A DNA stretch of 64,000 bases, taken from positions 365,498-429,497 of the forward strand of contig NZ_FRCM01000007.1 in the NCBI RefSeq assembly GCF_900142915.1, given 5' to 3'. The DNA is from Mucilaginibacter sp. OK098. Its GTDB lineage: Bacteria; Bacteroidota; Bacteroidia; Sphingobacteriales; Sphingobacteriaceae. Of the stretch, positions 45,864 to 54,889 are shown piece by piece (within the stretch, counting starts at the first letter, position 1; every line of letters starts with the position of its first letter). The position numbers were made by a program, and so were the translations under genes. The notes below the pieces were generated by a model. It was not told the origin of the DNA. It saw only the letters and a program-made list of their open reading frames with translations, and searched no databases.

Positions 45864-46601
45864 CTATGACAAGTCGAACAAGCTGCCCTGCACGCCGCTA
45901 CTCATGAGCGGAGACTTGGTTGGAATAAATGGCGCGTCAAACGCCGTGCTTTCTTTCGAATCAATCGGCCGCAGCCAGATATAGCTTTCATTCGGATCGC
46001 TGAACTCAGCAAAGCAGGGGTAGTGATAGCCGTCCTTCAGGACGGTTCCCGTCTTGTACCCTTTGAAGAACTCGTTCGCCAGCGTATCCATGTGGGCAAT
46101 TTCGCCCGTCAGGGAGTTGAGAACCATGTTGATGACCGCCATCTTGCAGCACACCACGTCAATGTCCGCGCCATAGAAGTGCAGGTGACGGTTAATCTTC
46201 GCAACCGCCAGCAGCATCCGGCCTGAGCCGCAGGCCGGATCACACACCGTTTGCTTGGGCAACAGGGAATCTATCCCCATACTCCGGGCCATAAATTCGG
46301 TGAGCGGTTCGGGTGTGAAGAACTGGCCCTTCCTGCCATTAGAGATCCGCTGCTCGAATAACTGTCCGAGAGGATCATGGAACCCCTCGGACAGTTCGCC
46401 AATCTCCGCATAGAGCGCGACCAGCTGCTCCCTTTTGGGATGGGTTGTCAGGAGTTCCAGCGCCTTCAGGCGATCCTGCTGCGCATCGTGCCGCTTAAAT
46501 GCCATAAGGAAGAAGTCGAGCATGTTCGAGAATGCGCTGGCGTGATTTTGCGTGTAGGCAAACTGGTCAAAGAGGGAGAAAAGCTTGTTGTTGTCTTTCA
46601 T
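45864..46601 (-). CDS. N-6 adenine DNA methylase-like protein, no visible motif IV
   Basis: A 245-residue protein with the fold of N-6 adenine methylases. GRKGQFFTPEPLTEFMA is motif X, CDPACGSGRMLLAVA is motif I, and FYGADIDVVCCKMAVINMVL is motif II/III. The catalytic N/D-PP-Y/F motif IV, expected within the next 60-80 residues, is not seen; the sequence after GEIAHMDTLANEFF goes to a short tail. So it may bind SAM or DNA without methylating, or belong to a mobile-element subfamily with a divergent site. It is monocistronic and GC-rich like the element backbone. Confidence 0.8.
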   Translation of the reverse strand: MKDNNKLFSLFDQFAYTQNHASAFSNMLDFFLMAFKRHDAQQDRLKALELLTTHPKREQLVALYAEIGELSEGFHDPLGQLFEQRISNGRKGQFFTPEPLTEFMARSMGIDSLLPKQTVCDPACGSGRMLLAVAKINRHLHFYGADIDVVCCKMAVINMVLNSLTGEIAHMDTLANEFFKGYKTGTVLKDGYHYPCFAEFSDPNESYIWLRPIDSKESTAFDAPFIPTKSPLMSSGVQGSLFDLS

Positions 46602-46834
46602 GCGATAATTTTTTTGTGAACGATTTGAAAAATTATCGCACGGATTGCAACGATCCGAAAGGGCGGTTGTTTAGGTATTGGCATCGCTATTGAGTCACGA
46701 AATAAAAGCAAAATCTCTTCCGATGCAACTTTACATTACCGATTAAATGCTCTTTTTATTTAAGAAATAATATATAAATATTTTTTGCATGATATTAAAA
46801 AATATTTATACTTTTATGAATAAACCTTATCATA

Positions 46835-47203
46835 ATGAAAACCCGTAAAATACTACTACTCACGACATTGTCCCCACCATTGTCTTTTTCATTGAATGGC
46901 ATCGGCCATATGCCCCTAGGTGCAATTGCATATTATTCTTTAAAAGACGACAATCCGGCAGTTCTGAAAAAATCACGCAGTACCTTAGAGAAGTATCCCC
47001 GGTATTCCGTGCCAATACTGTGCGACAACCTTGCAGGCCTAACTGCTGAAAAACAAAATATTACCCTCTTTATGTTTGCCCCAACCTATCCTGATGATGC
47101 ATCCTATAGGCTTGCGTTAGGAGGGACTGTAAAGAAAGAATATTATTATGTCGATTATTCATTTATTCCATCTGGCCAAACAGCCCCAAGCCGAAATACA
47201 TAG
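46835..47203 (+). pseudogene. Probable truncated S1/P1 nuclease-like gene
   Basis: A 122-residue frame. After a signal-like N-terminus (KTRKILLLTTLSPPLSFSLN) it reads GIGHMPLGAIAYYSL, resembling the W-G-x-x-GH-x-x-A start of S1/P1 zinc nucleases, then VLKKSRSTLEKYPRY and ITLFMFAPTYPDDASYR, which fits the family's later FMxAxxxPDD segment. A family member needs about 250-270 residues, so the C-terminal half with most zinc ligands is absent. The first Trp is also missing. It is likely a relic. Confidence 0.45.
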
Positions 47204-47363
47204 AAAAATTCGATTAATTTATTATTTCTGTTCCCCGTGAAGCAGAAACATTTTATAATACTGACCAAAAGAAACAAATGACAGGAAAGTAAAGTAACTT
47301 TTAAAGTGAATTATCAGCTTTATTCCTTGCAACTCTACAATAAACGTGTAACATAAAGAAAGT

Positions 47364-48809
47364 ATGGAACCCTTAATAAGCCAACAAACTGGATTCGTTT
47401 TATTAGCAGTATTCGGATTAGTAACCTTGATTGCATCTGTATATGCACGTAAATTATTCGGTGGAAAGGATGTTGATGGATTTTTACTAGCAGGACGTAA
47501 AGCTTCATGGTTATACGGCGGCACTAGCATTGCAGCTGCATGGACCTGGAGTATTGCATTAATGATTTCAGTTCAGCTGGCATATCAAAATGGCTTTGCA
47601 GGTATTTTTTGGTTTGTGATTCCAAACATACTGGCAGTTCTTATATTTATTTGGATTGCTCCTACTATTAGAAAAAAACTACCAAACGGATACAGCCTTC
47701 CGGAGTGGATTAGTAAAAGATATGGAAACAAAAAAGTAACTACTTTCTATCTTATTGTATTTTTTTACTATCAAATAATGGCTATTGCTATGCAAATATA
47801 TGCAGGTGGCTATTTATTTTCAATTGCAACAGGTGGGAATAAATATTTAATGATGGCGATAATTTTGTTTATTGTTCTCATTTATACATTAGTTTCAGGT
47901 TTCAAAGCTAGCTTGCTAACAGATTTAATTCAATATTCATTATTGATCATTATTGGATTTATTGTATCGTATTCTTTACTTCATTCATTACACTTTAATC
48001 TTAACTTTTCTGGAGTCTATAACAAAGGTAGCACCAACCCATTTTCTCCCTCAATTTTGTTTAGCTCTGGAATAATTATGACAATTTCTTTATTATCAGC
48101 ATCCATTGGAGATCAGCAATTTTGGCAACGGTCATTTGCAATTTCTGAGAAGGCATTAAAAAAGAGTTTCATTTTAGGGGCAGTTCTATTTGGGATTGTG
48201 CCAATAACCTTATCATTCATAGGATTCGTTGGAGCATATCATTCTAATACATTTGTTTTACCAAAAGATTTTGACATGTCCTTGATTGGATTTGTAATTG
48301 TTAAAAACTATTCATCCACTTTAATTGCATTTGCATTTCTGACGGCATTGCTATCGGGACTATCTTCAACACTAGACTCTGCACTTTCTGCAACTAGTAG
48401 CCTATATAAAATGGTAATAGCTAAATCTTGGGATCACGAAAGCATTGTCGGTGATACAAATTTTAGAATTAAAGACGGAAGATTTATTATGATAGTATGC
48501 GGATTGTTTGGGCTGGGTTTGGCATTTTTTGTAACATATATTCAATTTGATTTAAAATATTTTTGGTGGTCTTTGAATACTCTTACGTCTGTCATAGTTG
48601 CACCAACTCTATTAAGTATATTTTCAAAAGGAACCTCAGCCCGGGGAGTCCTGACAGGTATAACACTATCGGTAATTATTGGAATTCCAACTTTTGTTTA
48701 TGGGAACTTGATGCACAATGATTTTATTATTGCTATCTCATATGTTTTAATAGTGTCGTTAAGCTTTATTGGGTGTCAATTATTTAAAAATAAGGATAAT
48801 GGGAGGTAG
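47364..48809 (+). CDS. Sodium:solute symporter-like transporter (SSS family)
   Basis: A 481-residue inner-membrane protein with about 13 helices. The SSS pattern is seen: FLLAGRKASWLYGGTSIAAAW, LPNGYSLPEWISKRYG, YTLVSGFKASLLTDLIQY and TALLSGLSSTLDSALSATSS. The substrate is unknown. The gene is AT-rich. The methyltransferase gene overlaps its 3' end, and the NACHT-FGE gene follows, so it appears to be the first gene of a three-gene operon. A transporter in such a context is unusual. Confidence 0.85.
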   Translation: MEPLISQQTGFVLLAVFGLVTLIASVYARKLFGGKDVDGFLLAGRKASWLYGGTSIAAAWTWSIALMISVQLAYQNGFAGIFWFVIPNILAVLIFIWIAPTIRKKLPNGYSLPEWISKRYGNKKVTTFYLIVFFYYQIMAIAMQIYAGGYLFSIATGGNKYLMMAIILFIVLIYTLVSGFKASLLTDLIQYSLLIIIGFIVSYSLLHSLHFNLNFSGVYNKGSTNPFSPSILFSSGIIMTISLLSASIGDQQFWQRSFAISEKALKKSFILGAVLFGIVPITLSFIGFVGAYHSNTFVLPKDFDMSLIGFVIVKNYSSTLIAFAFLTALLSGLSSTLDSALSATSSLYKMVIAKSWDHESIVGDTNFRIKDGRFIMIVCGLFGLGLAFFVTYIQFDLKYFWWSLNTLTSVIVAPTLLSIFSKGTSARGVLTGITLSVIIGIPTFVYGNLMHNDFIIAISYVLIVSLSFIGCQLFKNKDNGR

Positions 48810-49692
48810 ACTTGATACTTTGTCAGTATACAATTTTGAACAAAATAGTAGATCACTGGTTCAGGATTCATCATTAAAAACAATCATTCAAACCTGGATA
48901 GCTGAAACAGGTCAAAACACTTTGAATTGGTTAGATATTTGTTGTGGTGACGGAAGGATTTTAATAGAAATTGCACAGGGATTTCCGGACCTTCAGATAA
49001 ATTTTCATGGCTTAGAATTAGAAAGAAATATCGCTAAAAGAGCTGAAATAAATGCAGCATCTCTAAAAAATGTCACTCATAATCAAATAAAAATCGGTGA
49101 ACTTTCTTTATTGCAAAATTCATTTACTGATTTGAAATTTGATTTAATTACAAATATCAACTCTATTCATGAGTTAGGCATTCCCGAAATTTCTTATTTA
49201 ATTTTAGAATCATTTAAGAAACTAGAAAAAAAAAATGGGTACCTATTCCTTTTCGATTTATGTAGTTTGCCTTATGATGAACCTGAACCAGGTGCTGTAC
49301 CTTGGGACTATCCCGAAGCTTGTAGTTTTTTTAATAAACTCTCCGAAATTTTTGATATCCCTAAAGAAAATCTAAAACCGAACCATCATAGGTCAACAAT
49401 AGGTGCTTGGCACTTATCAATAAAAGGTATGGTTTTATATAGGTCATCAAAATTAGCTACTACACTTGAAAATATTGAGAATTCTGAAAAACATCATAAA
49501 ACCTTTATTAAATTTATAAAAGATTTTATCGAGGAAAAAAAAACAGAAACCGATAGGAGTATTAAGCTTACGATTAGAAGATTTTATCCAACAAAACCTC
49601 TTTCAGAATCAGAAATGAAAGAAATACAAAACCTATTGGACAATGGATTTAGAATTTTCTGGTCTTGTCATGAACAATTAAGAATCAATTAA
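48799..49692 (+). CDS. Class I SAM-dependent methyltransferase
   Basis: A 297-residue protein when begun at the ATG at 48799; a start at 48769 would add ten residues inside the transporter gene. SAM-binding motif I is NWLDICCGDGRILIEIA, followed by the acidic end of strand 2 in FHGLELERN and by FDLITNINSIHELGI as motif post-I/IV. The C-terminal half (HHRSTIGAWHLSIKG and onward) is unrecognised. The substrate is unknown. It overlaps the transporter by 11 bp and ends 11 bp before the NACHT gene, so all three are co-translated. Confidence 0.78.
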   Translation: MGGRLDTLSVYNFEQNSRSLVQDSSLKTIIQTWIAETGQNTLNWLDICCGDGRILIEIAQGFPDLQINFHGLELERNIAKRAEINAASLKNVTHNQIKIGELSLLQNSFTDLKFDLITNINSIHELGIPEISYLILESFKKLEKKNGYLFLFDLCSLPYDEPEPGAVPWDYPEACSFFNKLSEIFDIPKENLKPNHHRSTIGAWHLSIKGMVLYRSSKLATTLENIENSEKHHKTFIKFIKDFIEEKKTETDRSIKLTIRRFYPTKPLSESEMKEIQNLLDNGFRIFWSCHEQLRIN

Positions 49693-49703
49693 TAATATTA
49701 TTG

Positions 49704-52631
49704 ATGGATAACTCCAAATATAATTGTGAAATAATTCTCAATTTATTTCAATTTTCAAACTTCAAGTGCAAGAAATTAAATGAAAAGCTTGCTTTAATTA
49801 ATTATTTAACCCCATGGGGTACTGGTACATCTATTGTAACTTTTTTATCTATACATCTACTAGAAGACAAGAGCGATGAAAACTTAGATTGGCATTCAAT
49901 CTCCTCGGAATTATCTAATTTATTTGAAAACGAGGGGCATGAAGCGGAATCCTATATTGTGTATGTTGAATCAAAAGGATATCAGGCCAAATTAAGAGGT
50001 TTAAATTTTAAGGTTTTACTAATTGAGGAACTAATAAAAGAAATATTTGATTTAGACTTTTTTTACAAAAATCGTAAATCAATTCTTGAATCTTCACTCG
50101 GTAGTGAAACTAAAATTATCCCAATTTGTGGTGAACTATTTGCTGATAAAGGTAATAAAGAATTTCACGTCGAAAAAGATGCATTGGAGTATTGCTTTAA
50201 TTTCTGTCTAGACAAGAGTTCGATTTCGCTAGCTGTAATTGGCAGCTTCGGAAGCGGGAAAACCACCCTTTTAAATTCTTTATGTCTTAAGTTACTAGAC
50301 ATAGGATTGTCAAAACGAAGGAAAATATTTCCCCTTTATATCGATCTACATGGGAAGGGCGCATACAATTTAAAAGGAATAATTAGAAATAAAATTGAAG
50401 AATTATATGGATTCACTATTTCGCATAGTGACATCTCTATGGTATTAAATTCATTAAAAAAATACTTTGATATTATCCTAATTTTTGACTCGCTTGATGA
50501 ACAAAGTGAAGTAAACCTAAAATTGTTCAAACACATTTCTGATGAAATTAGACAAGTCTCTAATTCCTATGAATTCAAAACCATTATTGCTTTCAGGGGC
50601 GAAATCTTTGAAGGATTCAGAGATGTTCACAATCTGTTTGGAAAAGACACCAAAATACTAAGTTTAAAAGGATTTACATCAAATATTGAGTTATTAAAAA
50701 ATGAAAGAATTGACGCTCTAGTTAAGGATGCAAAATTAAAAAGCATTATCGCTGGCCTTCTCCAAAAACCATTATGGAACTCAATAATACATAATTTTGT
50801 AAAAGAGAAATTATCTACAGAAGATACATCGCTTGAAAAATTCCTCTCATACTGCATAGAACGTTGGCATGATCGAGAACTAACAACTAGAAGGCCAACC
50901 CTCAGTATCCATGACCACAATTATTTAACCACAATCTTAGTTTTAAGCCTTATTTGCAATAAGAACCTATCATTTACACCCGATGGGAGGATTCTAAGAA
51001 ATGAACTAGCAGAATTTACTCGTAAAATAATTCCATCAATTTTCCACCAAGACTCTTTTTTTAACCAACAATTTAAATGGTTGCAACTTCCCCCTGATTT
51101 AACTACTGAAAGTTTAATCATTTCAAGTTTGTTAACTACTGACCGAAATGGATACTTACAGTACGATAGCAATATTTTTATTGATTTTTACTATTACACA
51201 TTCATTCGAACAACTTTACTTGATAAAACAACCTTTGATTTTGACAAACAGTTTTTTTTAGATACTTTAGAAATCAATAGTTTTACCGATATATTAGGGG
51301 TAAGCCCGATTCCAGATGCTCAGACTATTAATTACTTTTTTAAATCTTTTTTATCTACAACAAATAAGAAAAATGACCTTGTTAATAAGTTACACAAAAT
51401 ACTTCGAGATGCATTTAACTTCAATTCTGCATTGCATTATAACAGTTGGGAGGAACTAATTGTAGGTAACGAAACAGGGAAAATAACAAGGGATTTTGAG
51501 ATTGAAGAAGAGAGGGTGTATGAATTAAATATTCCAAGCTCCTGGCCCCAAATAAATAATTATTACTTAGCATATAATATTATAAGACTTTTATGTTTTA
51601 TTGATGAAAACAAAATATATGGGGTTGATTTTAGTTACCTCACTATTAAGGGTGTTGTATTTGAAGATATCTCTTTCACTAGGTGTAATTTCAATGCTTG
51701 CCTTTTTGGATATGTTGAATTTAAAAACTGTCATTTCCTCCAATGTGAATTTGAATACTCCTTTTTTTACATCTCTTTAGTTGATGATAGTAATTCGTTT
51801 ATTGATTGTAATTTCGATGGTGCTATTTTAAATACAGATAATATTGGACCCAATAAATTGAATGGATTTATTAATAGCGACTCGAAAAAAATTGAAGAAT
51901 ACTTACTTGATAATGAATCATTAATAGTCCCTAATTTATTGAGCACCGAGAGTGTCCGGATTGCTGAAAATAATGATTTTGCAATTAAAGCTTTGCCTTT
52001 TGTAGTTCAAAAATCCCCTGTTAGTAACAAGGAATTTCAAGAATTTCTCTTAAAAAACAGTTGCTTTTCTAAAGAAATGCATAGCAAAGAAATTGAGAAT
52101 CCATATTATTTAAGCTTATTCAATAACTCAGATGAAGATTTGCCAGTTGTATATGTTTCACTGATTGCGGCCATCGCTTTTGCTAATGTTAAAGGGATGC
52201 GATTACCTACAGCAATCGAATATGAATACTATAAAAAGATCTTCATTAATGAGAATTTAGACTTAAGTGATAAATATTCCGATCTCAGTAAATTATTCAA
52301 TAATAATTATTTCCCATGTGGTATTCTTGCAGAAATGACTTATCAAGTTGATAACTATGACTTTTGGAATAAGTATCAAGCTAAGGAAAGAAGAACTAAT
52401 TTTGATAGTTCAATTAATATCATTCCCAATTATAAAAGAAACTCACGCTATCGTTGTGAATATTTAATTATGGGAAATTCATATTTATATCCTAATTATA
52501 ATTTAAAAAACTCAAAGCTACCCACTTGGGTAAATCAAGATCAAGGGTTTAGATGCGTTCTTGATTACCCCGCTTTAATACATAGATATATAATAATCAA
52601 AAAATCAAATGGTTCATCGGGGGAAAAGTAG
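49704..52631 (+). CDS. NACHT NTPase with pentapeptide repeats and FGE-sulfatase domain
   Basis: A protein of 975 residues from the ATG at 49704. An unrecognised N-terminal domain (1-150) precedes a NACHT-type ATPase with Walker A GSFGSGKT (about 180-187) and Walker B IILIFDSLDE (257-266). Middle helices follow. Pentapeptide-like repeats lie at about 650-720 (VVFEDISFTRCNFNACLF). The C-terminal domain (about 765-955) is FGE-sulfatase-like: SPVSNKEFQEFLLKN, VSLIAAIAFANVKGMRLPTA and QDQGFRCVLDY. NACHT proteins are nucleotide-switched immune sensors in bacteria; FGE domains here may sense ligands. It is the last gene of the transporter-methyltransferase operon. Confidence 0.75.
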   Translation: MDNSKYNCEIILNLFQFSNFKCKKLNEKLALINYLTPWGTGTSIVTFLSIHLLEDKSDENLDWHSISSELSNLFENEGHEAESYIVYVESKGYQAKLRGLNFKVLLIEELIKEIFDLDFFYKNRKSILESSLGSETKIIPICGELFADKGNKEFHVEKDALEYCFNFCLDKSSISLAVIGSFGSGKTTLLNSLCLKLLDIGLSKRRKIFPLYIDLHGKGAYNLKGIIRNKIEELYGFTISHSDISMVLNSLKKYFDIILIFDSLDEQSEVNLKLFKHISDEIRQVSNSYEFKTIIAFRGEIFEGFRDVHNLFGKDTKILSLKGFTSNIELLKNERIDALVKDAKLKSIIAGLLQKPLWNSIIHNFVKEKLSTEDTSLEKFLSYCIERWHDRELTTRRPTLSIHDHNYLTTILVLSLICNKNLSFTPDGRILRNELAEFTRKIIPSIFHQDSFFNQQFKWLQLPPDLTTESLIISSLLTTDRNGYLQYDSNIFIDFYYYTFIRTTLLDKTTFDFDKQFFLDTLEINSFTDILGVSPIPDAQTINYFFKSFLSTTNKKNDLVNKLHKILRDAFNFNSALHYNSWEELIVGNETGKITRDFEIEEERVYELNIPSSWPQINNYYLAYNIIRLLCFIDENKIYGVDFSYLTIKGVVFEDISFTRCNFNACLFGYVEFKNCHFLQCEFEYSFFYISLVDDSNSFIDCNFDGAILNTDNIGPNKLNGFINSDSKKIEEYLLDNESLIVPNLLSTESVRIAENNDFAIKALPFVVQKSPVSNKEFQEFLLKNSCFSKEMHSKEIENPYYLSLFNNSDEDLPVVYVSLIAAIAFANVKGMRLPTAIEYEYYKKIFINENLDLSDKYSDLSKLFNNNYFPCGILAEMTYQVDNYDFWNKYQAKERRTNFDSSINIIPNYKRNSRYRCEYLIMGNSYLYPNYNLKNSKLPTWVNQDQGFRCVLDYPALIHRYIIIKKSNGSSGEK

Positions 52632-53150
52632 AAAGGAAATAAGGCATTCTTCACTCCCAAGCTCCACAAAAAGTAACGCCAGGTTTTCATTGAGAATTTC
52701 ACAAGCCTTTCAGGCACGCAAAATTCTCAATCAGCCTGTTTCCGCTCCGCGGGCTGAACCTGTCATCATTTTTGTGTGCGCAAGGTCGTTCATCATAAAA
52801 GCTCCCTTTGGCTTTATACAACGCCTCGCCTCCCGCTTCGGCATTGTAAAAGCCAACCGCTTTTCTTGTTTGGCTCGCCTGCGCTGTCGCAAAACGCTTC
52901 GCCACCGGCAGCGCGTGCATTGTCCGGGCACGTTGCCCAACCCGCTCAATGCACACTGCCGCCGGTGGCTCGTGTCCAGACATTCCATTCAGTCGCTTCG
53001 CTCCCTCTGCCTGGACGTTTTGCTCCGCTCGCGACAACTCCGTTTCTCTCCGTTGTCTATCGGCGGCTCGCAGAAAACCATAGCATACGAATAGGGCTGC
53101 TATGTGGAATCGTGTAGCAAGTGTTGACATCATCATTGTTAGGCGCTATT
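52632..53150. repeat. GC-rich structured non-coding repeat, long copy
   Basis: About 500 bp of GC-rich, codon-less DNA between AT-rich genes. Open frames on both strands are random-looking. Part of it (52975-53050) recurs in diverged form at 54390-54465. The block contains dyads such as CGCCACCGGCAGCGC against GCCGCCGGTGGC (about 52909-52969). It ends with GTTAGGCG at 53139-53146, and the same octamer stands at 54268-54275 by the shorter copy. It looks like a dispersed mobile or RNA element. Confidence 0.5.
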
Positions 53151-53171
53151 TTTGCTAATTAGCTTAGCAAA
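53151..53171 (+). promoter_or_regulatory. Operator-like 8-bp dyad upstream of 53202
   Basis: TTTGCTAA (53151-53158) and TTAGCAAA (53164-53171) form a perfect 8-bp inverted repeat with a 5-bp spacer, 30 bp before the start of the next gene. It could bind a dimeric regulator. Confidence 0.4.
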
Positions 53172-53201
53172 TAGTATAAACTTCATTTTATATACGCGTG
53201 T

Positions 53202-53594
53202 ATGCTGCCTGATGATCTTAACGAACTCTATACCTTGCTGTATTATGATTTGGTTGCATGGGTGTCCGACAACCCCAAGCTTGATGCCGCCATCACGCAG
53301 AAGGATCGCAAACAGCTCTTTGCTTTTGACAATACAACGGGGCTGCTCATTGACCTAACCCGCTTTGAAGAATCCTATTATCGGCGGGTCTTTGGAGACG
53401 TCCAGAAGTCCGACATGACAGAGCGGTTTATCAATACGGTGTGCCTAATCATCAAGGAAAGCCTCATACGCACAAAACAATATGACGCAACCATTCCTAT
53501 AGCGGTGAAAAAGCACATTGGCGGCATATCGGCTCCAAAGCGATACTATATCCATCCCAAATATACTCCGCACATTCGCACGAGTGCCACGTAA
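53202..53594 (+). CDS. Hypothetical small protein
   Basis: A 130-residue soluble protein, not recognised. It starts MLPDDLNELYTLLYYDLVAW and has a charged helical middle (KDRKQLFAFDNTTGLLIDL) and a basic tail. No signal peptide or catalytic motif is seen. It stands alone between the GC-rich repeat and a convergent small secreted protein. Confidence 0.6.
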   Translation: MLPDDLNELYTLLYYDLVAWVSDNPKLDAAITQKDRKQLFAFDNTTGLLIDLTRFEESYYRRVFGDVQKSDMTERFINTVCLIIKESLIRTKQYDATIPIAVKKHIGGISAPKRYYIHPKYTPHIRTSAT

Positions 53595-53614
53595 TACCAT
53601 AGCGTACAAACGCA

Positions 53615-53641
53615 AAACGCCAGGCTGAATGCCCGGCGTTT
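53615..53641. terminator. Bidirectional terminator between convergent small genes
   Basis: AAACGCC-A-GGC (53615-53625) pairs with GCC-C-GGCGTTT (53631-53641), with one mismatch and a 5-nt loop. It serves the 53202 and 53665 genes. Confidence 0.65.
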
Positions 53642-53664
53642 CTATTCTCCATATAGGGGTGTAA

Positions 53665-53934
53665 TTAACTCTTTTTCTTCTTTGGTTTCGCTGCTTTCTT
53701 TGCAGTATCAGTCTTATTGACCTTGTACCGCTTATCAGGAGTGCCATCTTTTTTCAAGGGGACTTTCGGTGTTTTGTTTTCCTTGTACCGCTTGTCAGGC
53801 GTACCGTCCTTTTTTAGGTGTTTTTTAACCGTGTCGGCCTTAAAGGAATACGTAGGGGTGTTGTGTGCTTGGGTCAGTGTCGCAAAGCTAAACATCAACA
53901 ACATGAGCAGCGTGAATACTTTTTTCATGGTCAT
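53665..53934 (-). CDS. Small secreted lysine-rich repeat protein
   Basis: An 89-residue protein with a signal peptide (KKVFTLLMLLMFSFATLTQA); the ATG at codon 3 (53928) is as likely as that at 53934. The mature part has two copies of LKKDGTPDKRYK (from about residue 40 and from about residue 60) and a Lys/Ala-rich tail. Similar short secreted proteins with this repeat occur in Bacteroidota. Function is unknown. Confidence 0.65.
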   Translation of the reverse strand: MTMKKVFTLLMLLMFSFATLTQAHNTPTYSFKADTVKKHLKKDGTPDKRYKENKTPKVPLKKDGTPDKRYKVNKTDTAKKAAKPKKKKS

Positions 53935-54014
53935 AATGGTTTTTTTGCTCTAAGCTACAGAGTTGCATGTACAAATGCAAGGGACAAGGCAGGCTATGTG
54001 AAATTTATTTTCCC

Positions 54015-54257
54015 CTACCGATAGCAGATCTTGCAGGGCCTGTATCCCAGCTTGATTGCCTGGGCCTTGGTGATTTTCACGATGCCATGCGTGCAGCGCG
54101 ACAGGCCCCGGCATTCGTACGAATGGTACGCATAGGCCGACCTGCTTTGGCAGATGTACACGGAATCAACCCTTGCTTTTGCAAAAGGAACGACTGCCGT
54201 TAAGTTGCTGACAGATATACTAAGAAGCAGGGTTAAGATAATGAGTATTCTTTTCAT
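54015..54257 (-). CDS. Small secreted Cys-rich protein
   Basis: An 80-residue protein with a signal peptide (KRILIILTLLLSISVSNLTA). The mature part carries YICQSRSAYAYHSYECRGL, then SRCTHGIVKITKAQAIKLGY and RPCKICYR, with five Cys and two His that could bind zinc, as in the Ada-like metal-binding fold. This short family is frequent in Bacteroidota mobile regions. Its role is unknown. GTTAGGCG stands 11 bp before its start. Confidence 0.65.
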   Translation of the reverse strand: MKRILIILTLLLSISVSNLTAVVPFAKARVDSVYICQSRSAYAYHSYECRGLSRCTHGIVKITKAQAIKLGYRPCKICYR

Positions 54258-54492
54258 GGTGAATTGGTTAGGCGTTAAATATACAACTTTTGCGAACAGC
54301 TATCTATGATGCAAAATCCGTCAGATATCTGCGGCTTCATCGCACGCTTCTTAAGCGCTCTGTACACCGTCCGAAAAAATCAGGCCGATCTCCAGGCACT
54401 CCATTCAGCCGTTGAGCCTCCCTGCATGGACTTTTTTGCCGCTCGCGCCAACGCCCTGTTCTCCTCTGGTCTGGGCGGATGGGGGAAATGCC
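54258..54492. repeat. GC-rich non-coding repeat, short diverged copy
   Basis: No gene is seen. 54390-54465 is a diverged copy of 52975-53050: both read TCCAG, CCATTCAG, CTCCCTG, GGAC, TTTTG, GCTCGCG in the same order. GTTAGGCG at 54268-54275 is shared too. The region lies between two minus-strand small genes. Confidence 0.45.
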
Positions 54493-54882
54493 TTAGCTCA
54501 CAGCTGCGATTAGGTCACCGGCGTTGGTAATAATATCGTTGACATTAAATGTCAATATTGATACGCCCAGGTTGACAATCGTCGTGGCTATATTAATTAT
54601 CTTTTGAACATCGGCAATGCTTTTAAGCGCGGCATCTATATTGGCTGAGGCTTGGTTTATCGATGCTATTTGCACTGACAGGTCTTGTACGGTTTGATAC
54701 GTCGTTAAGGCTCCAAGTAGCGTTGTGTTGTGGTATATTGTGCTAATTCTATTGCTTATGTCTATGTACTGTAAACTGGTTAGGTTGCCCACATTGGTAT
54801 TGAGGTATTGCATCAGCTGATCTCCTAAATTTTTATAATCAAGTGTCAATTGGGTTACCTGGGGAGTTGTTAAAGTTGCCAT
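54493..54882 (-). CDS. Hypothetical helical protein
   Basis: A 129-residue all-helical protein with no signal peptide. The N-terminal part has heptad-like patterning (TLDYKNLGDQLMQYLNTN). The C-terminus is hydrophobic (IINIATTIVNLGVSILTF). This layout is like small helical pore-forming proteins, but that is only a resemblance. It starts 7 bp after the lipoprotein gene and shares its transcript. Confidence 0.55.
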   Translation of the reverse strand: MATLTTPQVTQLTLDYKNLGDQLMQYLNTNVGNLTSLQYIDISNRISTIYHNTTLLGALTTYQTVQDLSVQIASINQASANIDAALKSIADVQKIINIATTIVNLGVSILTFNVNDIITNAGDLIAAVS

Positions 54883-54889
54883 ATCGGGT

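Noticed and set aside
47364..52631. Ergothioneine- or ovothiol-type pathway (methyltransferase plus FGE domain)
   Set aside because: The FGE domain is fused to a NACHT ATPase, not to a DinB domain as in EgtB, and the methyltransferase lacks the histidine-specific features.
52699..53136. Long open frames on both strands in the GC-rich repeat
   Set aside because: All frames are open because the DNA is GC-rich and biased; no motif, and a diverged copy elsewhere does not keep any frame.
52676..53146. Full integron attC site
   Set aside because: GTTAGGC cores are present, but the span is about 470 bp and the opposite end (GTTACTT) does not match; no paired inner boxes were found.
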